Source of the DNA: Opitutus terrae PB90-1
GTDB taxonomy: Bacteria; Verrucomicrobiota; Verrucomicrobiia; Opitutales; Opitutaceae
Reading direction: 5' to 3'
Length of the DNA stretch: 64,000 nucleotides
Assembly: GCF_000019965.1 (NCBI RefSeq)
Contig: NC_010571.1
Span: forward strand, 1,426,001-1,490,000
Part shown: piece by piece, positions 1-7,031 of the stretch
How the letters are laid out: the number at the start of each line of letters is the position of its first letter
How positions within the stretch are numbered: position 1 is the first letter of the stretch
The notes under the pieces: generated by a model
Seen by the model: the letters and a program-made list of their open reading frames with translations, nothing else
Database searches by the model: none
Told to the model about the DNA's origin: nothing
Position numbers and translations under genes: made by a program

Positions 1-2
1 CC

Positions 3-650
3 TTCGGGCTGAGCACGATGCGCGATCGGCACGTGCGGATCGGACGGGGAACGCTGCACTTCGAGTTTCGCGGCAAGAGCGGCAAGAACCACCAGATCGA
101 CCTGCACGATCCGCGACTCGCCGAGATCGTGCGACGCACGCAGGAACTGCCGGGCCAGGATCTCTTTCAATATGTGGACGACGACGGCGAGCCGCAAAAG
201 ATCGGGTCCGCCGACGTGAACGAGTATTTGCGCGAGATTGCGGGCGAGGAGTTTTCGGCGAAGGATTTCCGCACGTGGGCGGGCACGGTGCTCGCCGCGC
301 TGGCGTTGCGGGAATTGGGCCCGTTCGCGACCAAGGCGGAGGCGAAGCGGAATCTTGTGCAGGCGATCGAGCGCGTGTCGGGCCGGCTGGGCAATACTCC
401 GGCGGTCTGCAAGAAATGCTACGTGCACCCCGTCGTGCTGCAGAGCTACCTCGACGGCGTCACGCTGGAGCAGGTGAAAGCCAAAGCGGGCGCGGTGCTG
501 GCTTCCGCCGGGCGGAACGGCAACGCAGGGTTGAGCGCGGAGGAGAAGGCGGTGCTGGCGTTCCTGCAGCGCAAGTTGCCGACCACGGCGGAGCGCCTAG
601 CGAAGTCGATCCGGCAGGAAGCACGCAAACGCGGGCGCGGGTCCCGCTGA
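3..650 (+). CDS. DNA topoisomerase IB (poxvirus-like), 5' end outside window
   Basis: Type IB topoisomerase, which relaxes supercoils through a 3'-phosphotyrosine intermediate. The reading frame is open to the left edge, so the N-terminal third lies outside the window; about 215 codons remain against roughly 330-370 for the family. Visible family motifs are FGLSTMRDRHV at the edge, FRGKSGK (catalytic Lys/Arg region), DFRTWAGT and CKKCYVHP, whose Tyr is the expected nucleophile. The protein ends in a basic tail (KRGRGSR). Confidence in the family is high because the motifs occur in the expected order and spacing. Confidence 0.93.
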   Translation, partial: FGLSTMRDRHVRIGRGTLHFEFRGKSGKNHQIDLHDPRLAEIVRRTQELPGQDLFQYVDDDGEPQKIGSADVNEYLREIAGEEFSAKDFRTWAGTVLAALALRELGPFATKAEAKRNLVQAIERVSGRLGNTPAVCKKCYVHPVVLQSYLDGVTLEQVKAKAGAVLASAGRNGNAGLSAEEKAVLAFLQRKLPTTAERLAKSIRQEARKRGRGSR

Positions 651-670
651 GTTTGGCGCCGTCCCATGGG

Positions 671-695
671 TCCTATAGGTCGCATAGGACCTATA
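671..695. repeat. short palindromic repeat
   Basis: TATAGGTC (674-681) and GACCTATA (688-695) form an 8-bp stem around a 6-nt loop, within a longer run of TCCTATAGG-like words. It sits 20 bp past the topoisomerase stop. It could act as a terminator-like hairpin for either convergent gene, but there is no T-tract, so an extragenic palindromic repeat is the better description. Confidence 0.6.
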
Positions 696-708
696 AGTCT
701 CATCCGCC

Positions 709-945
709 TTACAGCGTCGCGATCTGGTCGAGTTGGTCCGCCACGCGTCCGATGATGCGATGCGCGACAAACAGCTGCCCGTGCTCCTGCGAGCGTTGCG
801 TCAGCGCCGGATCTTCCGCGACCGGAGCAAACGCCAGCACTTGGGCCGCCTCTTCTGCGGCCGCAGCCTCGCGCTGCTCGACGCGCTGCGTCACGGGCGA
901 AGCCATGACGGGGAAGCGAATCATGTTGTCAGCCGAGATCTGCAT
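709..945 (-). CDS. small hypothetical protein
   Basis: A 78-codon reading frame starting MQISADNMIRFP, convergent with the topoisomerase gene. The protein is rich in Ala, Glu and Gln (VEQREAAAAEEAAQ), has no signal peptide or membrane segment, and contains a short hydrophobic-amphipathic C-terminal half. I do not recognise a family. The second Met (MIRFPV) is an equally good start. It is kept because it fills an otherwise empty 390-bp gap and its composition looks protein-like rather than Arg/Pro-rich like an antisense shadow. Confidence 0.4.
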   Translation of the reverse strand: MQISADNMIRFPVMASPVTQRVEQREAAAAEEAAQVLAFAPVAEDPALTQRSQEHGQLFVAHRIIGRVADQLDQIATL

Positions 946-1040
946 TTGGGGCGGGCCGGGAGAACAAGGGAACTGGCGGCCGAAGTCAAACCTCGCCCGG
1001 ACCTGGCCCGGAAAATGCGGTAAACACCTTAACTGCTCTC

Positions 1041-1625
1041 ATGAAAATCGAGGCGCTTTCGGCCGAAACTGCAACCGGGCTGCTGCCAGATTTGGCGGTG
1101 GTGCTCATGGATGCCGTCCGGAACGGCGCGTCCGTCGGTTTTCTGGAACCGCTGGGCATGGAGGAGGCGAGCGCCTATTGGCGGAGGGTGATCGCGGAAA
1201 TCCCAGCGGGATTGCGCGTCCTGTTCGGCGCTTTCGACGGAGACGGGCGGCTGGTCGGCACCGCGCAGCTTGCGCTGGACGGCCGCGCGAACGGCCGCCA
1301 TCGCGCCGAGGTGCAGAAGGTACTCGTGCGTTCGTCCGCCCGGCGCCACGGCGTCGGCGCGCAGCTCATGTCGCGGATCGAAGCTGAGGCCGTTCACCGT
1401 GGCCGCCGGCTGCTGTTTCTCGATACGAGCACCGGCCCGGGTGGCGCGACCGACTTTTACGCGGCGTTGGGTTACACCTTCGTGGGTGGCATCCCGGAGT
1501 AGGCGGCCGATCCCGACGGACGGCTCGTGGGGAACGCGATCTTCTACAAACAGCTCGGCCCGCGGCTCACGGCGCTGGCCGCGTCGCTCGAACCGGAGCC
1601 CGCGGCAGCGTCGGGGAACAGCTGA
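1041..1625 (+). pseudogene. GNAT N-acetyltransferase interrupted by an in-frame TAG
   Basis: The first 153 codons encode a GNAT acetyltransferase (acetyl-CoA-dependent acyl transfer). The region VQKVLVRSSARRHGVGAQL is the acetyl-CoA loop (motif A), followed by LFLDTSTG and FYAALGYTFVGGIPE. A TAG at 1500-1502 then stops translation, but the same frame continues without another stop to a TGA at 1623-1625. The continuation reads AADPDGRLVGNAIFYKQL, which is the normal C-terminal strand of this GNAT subfamily (canonically IPxYAxDPDGxL...IFYKxL). One base change from a Tyr codon therefore removed the last strand. It may be a real pseudogene, a sequencing error or readthrough; the sequence alone cannot distinguish them. 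Confidence 0.72.
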
Positions 1626-1639
1626 GTCAAGTGTCGCGC

Positions 1640-2770
1640 TCAGATCAGCGCGGCTTCCGTCGTCGGATCGAAAAGATGCGCGTGGTCGAGGTCGAAGGTG
1701 ACTTTGACCTTTTGGTTGGCCTCGAAACGATCCGTCGGCCGCACGCGCGCGATGAACGGCGTCACGCCCGTGTTCAAATAGAGATACGTTTCGGCTCCCA
1801 TCGGCTCCGACACCTCCACCTTCACCTCCGCCGTGCGCGCCGGGTCCGCGTCCGGCAGCGTGAGCGCATCGTGCACGTTTTCCGGCCTAAGACCGAAGAC
1901 GACCGGCTGATCGACGCGGTCTGAGACCCGGCGGGCGAGGGTCTCGTTCAGCACGAGCGAGAGGGGCGCGCCGGTGGTGTTGGTCTCGACGAACGAGAGC
2001 GCGTTGCCTGTGCGCCGGATCGTGCCGCGAAAGAAATTCATTGGGGGCGAACCAATGAAACCGGCGACGAAGAGATTCGCCGGGCGGTTGTAGAGCGTGA
2101 GCGGCTCCGCCACCTGCATGATGTCGCCGTCGCGCATCACGCAAATCCGGTCGCCCATCGTCATCGCCTCCACCTGGTCGTGCGTCACGTAGATCATGGT
2201 GGCGCCGAGTCGCGCGTGGAGCTTCGAGATTTCCGTGCGCGTGGAGACGCGCATCTTCGCGTCGAGATTCGAGAGCGGTTCGTCGAAGAGGAATACCTTG
2301 GGCTTGCGCACGATCGCGCGGCCGACGGCGACCCGTTGCCGCTGGCCGCCGGAGAGCGCCTTGGGTTTGCGCTCCAGATACCCTTCCAGCCCGAGCAACG
2401 CCGCCGCCTCGCGCACGCGCGCCTCGATTTCCGCCTTGGGAAACTTCCGCAGCTTCAACCCGAACGCCATGTTCTCGTAGACGGACATGTGCGGGTAGAG
2501 CGCGTAGTTCTGGAAAACCATCGCGATGTCGCGGTCCTTGGGCAGCTCGCTGTTCACCACCTTGCCATCGATGCTGATCGTGCCGCTGGTGATCTCCTCG
2601 AGCCCGGCGATCATCCGCAGCGTGGTGGACTTGCCGCAGCCCGACGGACCGACCAGCACCATGAACTCGCGATCCTCGATCGTCAGGTTGATGCCCTTGA
2701 CGGCAGGCACGCCCGGACCGTTTTTCTCGGGGTAGGTTTTGACGAGGTTTTCGATGAGGACTTTGGCCAT
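1640..2770 (-). CDS. ABC transporter ATP-binding protein, UgpC/MalK/MsmK type
   Basis: A 376-residue ATPase that would power carbohydrate import from the cytoplasmic side. It shows the Walker A motif GPSGCGKST (residues 41-49), the Q-loop [11 protein letters not shown], the signature [14 protein letters not shown] (from 139), Walker B VFLFDEP (159-165), D-loop SNLD and the H-loop TH (196-197). A C-terminal TOBE/OB region contains GLRPENVH. The MAKVLIENL start at 2770 matches the family N-terminus; upstream codons in frame do not. No permease or binding protein is adjacent, so it probably serves unlinked sugar permeases, as MsmK does in other bacteria. That role is inferred. Confidence 0.94.
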   Translation of the reverse strand: MAKVLIENLVKTYPEKNGPGVPAVKGINLTIEDREFMVLVGPSGCGKSTTLRMIAGLEEITSGTISIDGKVVNSELPKDRDIAMVFQNYALYPHMSVYENMAFGLKLRKFPKAEIEARVREAAALLGLEGYLERKPKALSGGQRQRVAVGRAIVRKPKVFLFDEPLSNLDAKMRVSTRTEISKLHARLGATMIYVTHDQVEAMTMGDRICVMRDGDIMQVAEPLTLYNRPANLFVAGFIGSPPMNFFRGTIRRTGNALSFVETNTTGAPLSLVLNETLARRVSDRVDQPVVFGLRPENVHDALTLPDADPARTAEVKVEVSEPMGAETYLYLNTGVTPFIARVRPTDRFEANQKVKVTFDLDHAHLFDPTTEAALI

Positions 2771-2917
2771 GGGGAATCGGCGCGGCAACCGACGGCCGCC
2801 GAGTGAGCGCCAGCAGGAGAACGACAAAGTCTGGCGTGCGCAATCGCGCAGCGACGCTCCGCGCCGGGGTGCAGCTCGCTATCCAAAGGGGGAATCCAGG
2901 CCCGAACCGCTCGCGCG

Positions 2918-3571
2918 CTACGGTGTCGGAGGCGTGTCAGCCTCGCCAAACGGCGCGGTGCGCCAGTTGAACAAGATTGAGAGCATCCGGAAAACGAACG
3001 TGATCGCGATGGCGATCAGCGCGGCGCGCGTCGCCGGCACGCCAACCCAGGCGGTGAGAAACACGAAGACGACTCCGCCGGCGAGCGCCGTGAGCACGTA
3101 GAATTGGCCGGGCTTGAAGACCAAAGGCTCCTCGCGCGTGATCAGGTCGCGGAGCAGGCCGCCGCCCGCCGCGTTCACGACGCCGACCAGCAGTGCGGCG
3201 GGCACGGCCAGCCCGGCCGTCAGCGATTTCTGCGTGCCGAACACCGCGTAGGCGCCGAGCCCCACCGCGTCGATCACAGCGATGGTTCGCCGAAAACGTT
3301 TCACGTGACCGCCGACGAGCGCGCCGAGTAGCGTGGCGAGCGTGATGACCTGGATGTAGCGGTCATCGGTCAGCAGCGGCGTCGGCCGTCCCGTCTGAAT
3401 GAACACGCCGTCGCGGAGCAGCGCGCCACCGATGCTCGATGCCAGCGCCAGGAAGAACACCCCCACGATGTCGTAGCGGCGTTGCATGCCGGCGAGCGCA
3501 CCGGTGATGGCGAACGCGAACGTTGCGCCGAGATCGAACCAGACAGGCAGATGGAAGGTGACCGGGGCCAT
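2918..3571 (-). CDS. TRIC channel / UPF0126 (YicG-like) membrane protein
   Basis: A 217-residue integral membrane protein with about seven hydrophobic segments arranged as two similar halves. Each half carries the family hallmark of a Gly-rich helix followed by a charged loop: ALASSIGGALLRDGV and GVVNAAGGGLLRDLITRE. Bacterial TRIC homologues are homotrimeric monovalent-cation channels; the physiological role of the UPF0126 branch is unsettled. The start MAPVTFHLPVWFDLGATFAFA at 3571 puts the first helix directly at the N-terminus, as is usual. Longer in-frame starts reach into the upstream palindromic repeat and were rejected. Confidence 0.9.
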   Translation of the reverse strand: MAPVTFHLPVWFDLGATFAFAITGALAGMQRRYDIVGVFFLALASSIGGALLRDGVFIQTGRPTPLLTDDRYIQVITLATLLGALVGGHVKRFRRTIAVIDAVGLGAYAVFGTQKSLTAGLAVPAALLVGVVNAAGGGLLRDLITREEPLVFKPGQFYVLTALAGGVVFVFLTAWVGVPATRAALIAIAITFVFRMLSILFNWRTAPFGEADTPPTP

Positions 3572-3640
3572 GGGCAAAAACCGCAGGGTGACGGGTGGGG
3601 TGCCGACGCGCGAGCCGGTTTGCGCGAAGACGCGTGCTGG

Positions 3641-3722
3641 GCGCGTCCACTTTGCCGACATGGGCCGGACGGCATGCCGCGGGGCACCGGCGTCTCGCCC
3701 ATAGGCTTGCGGAAAACCGGGA
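3641..3722 (-). repeat. dispersed palindromic repeat A, diverged copy
   Basis: Read on the minus strand this segment has the same order of words as the copy at 6876-6966: a TTTTCCGCAAGCC-like flank, TGGGCGAGACGCC, a GTGCCCCGCGGCA centre, and GGCCCATGTCGGCAAA. Substitutions have weakened the stems. It occupies the gap between the TRIC gene and asparaginase; nothing else was recognised in 3572-3932. Confidence 0.7.
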
Positions 3723-3932
3723 TGCGCCTGCGTGCTCGGCGTTCGGGACGAGACCCTGCCAATGCGGCTGCGCCGAGGACTCCTTAGCCGGAACCGTGCA
3801 GTTGAACCCTCCTTTCGCGGCAATCGACCCACCACGTGGAGGAGCCTGATGTCCTCATCGGGCTTCAGGCGCGTCCCTCGCAAACCAGCCCGGCGAGGAC
3901 GTCGGGCTGCCCCGTCGACTGCGCCGTTCGGC

Positions 3933-4952
3933 TTAGTAGGTGAAAAAGATCTCCTGCACCGCGCGCGGATCAGGAGTCTTCGTCAGGGCGAGCATCAACA
4001 GTACACGGGCTTTTTGGGGATTCAGTTCGTCCGCAGCCACGAAGCCGTGGCGGTCGTCGTCGATCTCGATGTTGCGCTCCACCACACCGCCGCCGGTGCG
4101 CGAGCTGCGCACGATCACCACGCCGCGCTGCGCCGCATCGGCGGCCGCGCGCAAGGCGCGGGCGTTGAGATTCCCGTCGCCGACGCCGGCGATCACGATC
4201 CCGCGCGCGCCGGCTGCAACCGCCGCGTCGATCAACTCGCGGCCCATCCCGGCATAGGCGTAAACGATATCGACTCGCGGCAGCTCGGATCGGCCCGCGA
4301 CGGAAAACTCGCTCGTGCAAGTGTGCCGGCGCACCGGCGGCGCATAGAGGTGCAGCCGGCCGGCGTTGACGACGCCCGCGAGTCCGCGATGCGTGGCGCG
4401 AAACGTTCCGAGCTGCGTGGTGTTCGTCTTCGCCACCTCACGCGCGAAGTGAATCTCGTCGTTCGCCACCACGAGTACGCCGCGGCCGTGGGTGTCGGGA
4501 TGCGCCGCGACGGCGACGGCGTTGTAGAGGTTCATCGGGCCGTCGGCGCTGATCGCCGTCGCCGGTCGCATTGCCCCGACCAGCACGACGGGTTTTGCAC
4601 TGCGCACGACCAGGTTCAGGAAGAACGCGGTCTCCTCCATCGTGTCGGTGCCGTGCGTCACGACGATGCCCGCGATGTCCGGCTGCGCGAGTGCGGCCTC
4701 GGTGCGGGCGGCGAGTTGGAGCCAGACGCCTTCGTCCATGTCCTGGCTGCCGATCGCGGCTACCTGCTCGACGTCGAGCCGGGCGAGTGTTGCGAGCTGA
4801 GGCACAGCTGCGACGAGCGCGTCGATCGAGAACGCCGCGGCGTGGTAGCCGCGCGCGACGGCGTCGGTTTGTGCGCCTGCGATGGTGCCGCCGGTGGCGA
4901 GCAGCCGGATCCGGGGAAGTGGAGCGGAGGAGGCTGAAGGGGTCCCGGTCAT
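3933..4952 (-). CDS. L-asparaginase / glutaminase, type I/II fold
   Basis: A 339-residue asparaginase that hydrolyses L-Asn to Asp and ammonia. The two catalytic threonine segments are clear: LLATGGTIAG (Thr in TGGTIAG, residues 20-26) and VVTHGTDTMEETAF (HGTDT at 100-104), followed by GAMRPATAISADGPMNL. No signal peptide is visible at MTGTPSASSAPL, so a cytoplasmic location is likely unless the true start lies elsewhere. It is a single gene with no amino-acid transporter next to it. Confidence 0.95.
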   Translation of the reverse strand: MTGTPSASSAPLPRIRLLATGGTIAGAQTDAVARGYHAAAFSIDALVAAVPQLATLARLDVEQVAAIGSQDMDEGVWLQLAARTEAALAQPDIAGIVVTHGTDTMEETAFFLNLVVRSAKPVVLVGAMRPATAISADGPMNLYNAVAVAAHPDTHGRGVLVVANDEIHFAREVAKTNTTQLGTFRATHRGLAGVVNAGRLHLYAPPVRRHTCTSEFSVAGRSELPRVDIVYAYAGMGRELIDAAVAAGARGIVIAGVGDGNLNARALRAAADAAQRGVVIVRSSRTGGGVVERNIEIDDDRHGFVAADELNPQKARVLLMLALTKTPDPRAVQEIFFTY

Positions 4953-5090
4953 CGCCGCGATCCTGCACAGCCTGCGCCGGAAGAAAACTCCGAACCGCCG
5001 AGTCAGCTCATGCTCCTCCTCTCCGGCCCCTTCGCGTCACCTCTCTCTCCGTTGCCACGGGCCACCTTGCCGCCGTCCGAACCCTCTCGC

Positions 5091-5131
5091 CTCCAGGCTA
5101 GTTTCACGTAATACGTGAAACTAGCCTGGAG
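5091..5131. repeat. perfect 20-bp-arm palindrome, left copy
   Basis: CTCCAGGCTAGTTTCACGTA (5091-5110) is followed by a single A and then its exact reverse complement (5112-5131). The right arm ends in GGAG, which doubles as the ribosome-binding site of the gene starting at 5138. A transcript starting upstream could fold this into a hairpin that hides the start region; as DNA it is also an ideal dimeric operator. The 29-bp core recurs at 5632-5660. Confidence 0.93.
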
Positions 5132-5137
5132 GTGAGC

Positions 5138-5497
5138 ATGAACAATTCGATCCATCCGAAGCTCGACGTGCCAATGGTGATGGCCGACGGGCTCATTGAA
5201 GTCGCGCGCGAGTTGACGCGCTTAGCGAATGCAAAAATCACGGCACGCCGGCGGCATCGTCGCGGGGCCACGCTCCGTCCCGGAATAGATACTCCGATGT
5301 GGAATGCGCTGGCGCTTGCCGCCCGTGGCGCGCTGCGGAAATACGGTGAGAAATCGCAACTCGGGCGAATCCTCGGCGTGCCGCCGCAACGGGTGCATGA
5401 GTTTTTGATGTCTCGAGCCGCGATGCCCGACGCGGAGCGGACCCTCCTGCTCCTATGCTGGTTGGCACAGCGTCGCTCCCACGGGGCGGTGGGCTGA
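5138..5497 (+). CDS. small putative HTH protein bounded by palindromes
   Basis: A protein of about 119 residues, family not recognised. The middle is very basic (KITARRRHRRGATLR). The C-terminal half reads like a helix-turn-helix: SQLGRILGVPPQRVHEFL, then AERTLLLLCWLAQRR as an amphipathic, possibly dimerising helix. ATG at 5138 is preferred over the in-frame GTG at 5132 because GGAGG (5128-5132) lies 5 nt before it. The gene sits between the palindromes at 5091-5131 and 5632-5660. DNA binding and autoregulation through the palindromes are inferences. Confidence 0.7.
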   Translation: MNNSIHPKLDVPMVMADGLIEVARELTRLANAKITARRRHRRGATLRPGIDTPMWNALALAARGALRKYGEKSQLGRILGVPPQRVHEFLMSRAAMPDAERTLLLLCWLAQRRSHGAVG

Positions 5498-5631
5498 TGT
5501 TGGGATAACGACGAAGGCCGCGAGGACTCTGAAAAAGGGCAGCGCCGGGTGCCAAAGCAGACGCCACGGGTTTGGGCGGCAGCAGCGCTTGGTGAGCTCC
5601 TTGGAGCGCGGAGCAGCCGTTGGGCTCGCGG

Positions 5632-5660
5632 GCTAGTTTCACGTATTACGTGAAACTAGC
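5632..5660. repeat. palindrome, right copy (inverted relative to left)
   Basis: GCTAGTTTCACGTA (5632-5645), a T, then TACGTGAAACTAGC (5647-5660). The left copy has A at the centre and this one T, so the two copies are in inverted orientation, like terminal inverted repeats. Matching is limited to the 29-bp core plus one or two flanking bases. It also lies about 75 bp upstream of the leader peptide of the threonine dehydratase gene. Confidence 0.9.
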
Positions 5661-5735
5661 TTGGCCCCGACGCGAGACTGCGGGCTCGACAAGGACGGGG
5701 GAGCGCGTTCTCCTGTCCGCCTGCCAAAAGCCACG

Positions 5736-5810
5736 ATGAACCACAGCGTGATGATTGCCGCCGTGATTATGATTCGCCCCTTCTCAGGGCGGCGGCGCGT
5801 GGCTGTGTAA
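5736..5810 (+). CDS. Ile/Val-rich leader peptide of threonine dehydratase
   Basis: A 24-codon reading frame whose first half is MNHSVMIAAVIMIRP: three Ile and two Val in nine residues (positions 5-13), in front of a branched-chain amino-acid biosynthetic gene and a terminator. This is the layout of classical ilv leader peptides, where ribosome stalling at Ile/Val codons controls downstream termination. No strong Shine-Dalgarno is visible (AAAG at 5727-5730 is the best candidate). The assignment rests on codon content and position, not on homology. Confidence 0.7.
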   Translation: MNHSVMIAAVIMIRPFSGRRRVAV

Positions 5811-5870
5811 ACTAAAATCAAACCACTCTCTCCCGAAGCCCTGAGCATCCCGCTCAGGGCTTTTTGTTTT
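5783..5870 (+). promoter_or_regulatory. transcription attenuator of threonine dehydratase
   Basis: The terminator stem pairs 5836-5846 (AAGCCCTGAGC) with 5852-5862 (GCTCAGGGCTT), with a 5-nt loop and a T-rich run to 5870. A competing segment, CTCAGGGC at 5783-5790 inside the leader peptide, is exactly complementary to GCCCTGAG (5838-5845) and would form an antiterminator. A ribosome that reaches the leader stop (5808) covers 5783-5790 and lets the terminator form. One stalled at the Ile/Val codons (5748-5774) leaves that segment mostly free. Confidence 0.75.
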
Positions 5871-5873
5871 TCC

Positions 5874-6872
5874 ATGAAAAAGCCCTCCCTGACTCTGGAC
5901 GATGTCGAAGCCGCGCGCGCACGCCTGGCTGGCTGCGTGCGCCGCACGCCCTGTCATCTGGCGCCGGCGATTATGGAGCAGACGGGCATGCGCGTGTGGC
6001 TGAAGCGCGACGATCTCCAGCACACCGGCTCATTCAAGGAGCGCGGCGCGCGCCACGCGCTGCTCTGCCTCAGCGCCGCGGAGCGCGCGCGGGGCGTGGT
6101 CGCGGCGTCCGCCGGCAATCACGCGCTCGGGCTCGCGTTCCACGGCGCCACGCTGGGCGTGAAAGTGATCGTGGTCATGCCCACGGTCGCGCCTGCGGTG
6201 AAGATCGCGCGCTGTCGCGGGCTCGGCGCGGAGGTGGTGCTGCACGGGCGCACGTTCGATGACGCGCAGGCGTTCGCGCGCGTCTTCGCGCAGCGCTGCG
6301 GTGCGACGTATGTGCATCCTTTCGACGATTTGCGCGTGATCGCGGGGCAGGGCACGCTGGCGCTCGAGGTGCTGGAACAGGCGCCGCAGCTGGACACGAT
6401 CGTGGTGCCCGTCGGCGGCGGGGGATTGCTCGCCGGCGTGGCGACCGCGGTAAAAGCCCTGCGGCCGGACGTGCGCGTGATCGCCGTCGAGCCGGAGAAC
6501 GCCGCATGCTTCCTGGCGGCGTGCGTGCGCGAGCGCGTCGCTCCGGCCGCGGTGTTGCCGACGCTGGCGGACGGCTTGGCGGTGGCGCAGGTCGGCGCGC
6601 TGACCTACCAACTGGCCGCGTCACGGGTCGACGACGTCGTCACCGTTAACGAAGACGAACTCGCCGCCGCGATCCGGCTGCTGGCGCGTCGCGCAGGCGT
6701 CGTGGCCGAAGGCGCGGGCGCCGCCGCCGTCGCCGCAGTGTTGGCCGGCAAGGTGACGGGCGCCGCGCTCGTGCTCCCGATCACCGGGCGGAACGTAGAC
6801 GCGCGTCGGCATGAACAGATCGTGATGGCCGGAGAGGACGAGCCGGCGATCGCCGAGCCGCGCGCCGCCTGA
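5874..6872 (+). CDS. ilvA: threonine ammonia-lyase (threonine dehydratase)
   Basis: A 332-residue PLP enzyme converting threonine to 2-oxobutanoate, the first step of isoleucine synthesis. The PLP lysine is Lys55 in HTGSFKERGA; the phosphate-binding loop is GGGGLLAG (181-188); SAGNHALG (79-86) is the conserved Asn loop. The C-terminal ACT-like regulatory domain of long biosynthetic IlvA is absent, so by size it resembles the short TdcB type. The upstream Ile/Val attenuator nevertheless argues for a biosynthetic role. The ATG lies only a few bases after the attenuator T-tract, with no clear Shine-Dalgarno. Confidence 0.92.
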   Translation: MKKPSLTLDDVEAARARLAGCVRRTPCHLAPAIMEQTGMRVWLKRDDLQHTGSFKERGARHALLCLSAAERARGVVAASAGNHALGLAFHGATLGVKVIVVMPTVAPAVKIARCRGLGAEVVLHGRTFDDAQAFARVFAQRCGATYVHPFDDLRVIAGQGTLALEVLEQAPQLDTIVVPVGGGGLLAGVATAVKALRPDVRVIAVEPENAACFLAACVRERVAPAAVLPTLADGLAVAQVGALTYQLAASRVDDVVTVNEDELAAAIRLLARRAGVVAEGAGAAAVAAVLAGKVTGAALVLPITGRNVDARRHEQIVMAGEDEPAIAEPRAA

Positions 6873-6875
6873 CGG

Positions 6876-6966
6876 GGCGCATCTCATTTTCCTGCAAACC
6901 CACGGGCGAGACGCCCGTGCCACGTGGCATGGGCGTCCCGCCCATGTCAGAAAAATGAGAGGCGCC
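6876..6966. repeat. dispersed palindromic repeat A, full copy
   Basis: A large imperfect palindrome. Outer arms GCGCATCTCATTTTCCTG and its near complement (6876-6894 with 6948-6966) enclose two tight hairpins, CACGGGCG/CGCCCGTG (6901-6919) and ATGGGCG/CGCCCAT (6929-6945), around a GCCACGTGGC centre. One frame spells MGGTPMPRGTGVSPVG. It lies just past the threonine dehydratase stop and may terminate transcription, but the multi-copy occurrence marks it as a repeat family. Confidence 0.88.
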
Positions 6967-7031
6967 CGCCTGAACGCCACCGCCGGCTTGGCGCCCGCCG
7001 CGCAACGTGATCCACTGTCGCGTCGCACCCC

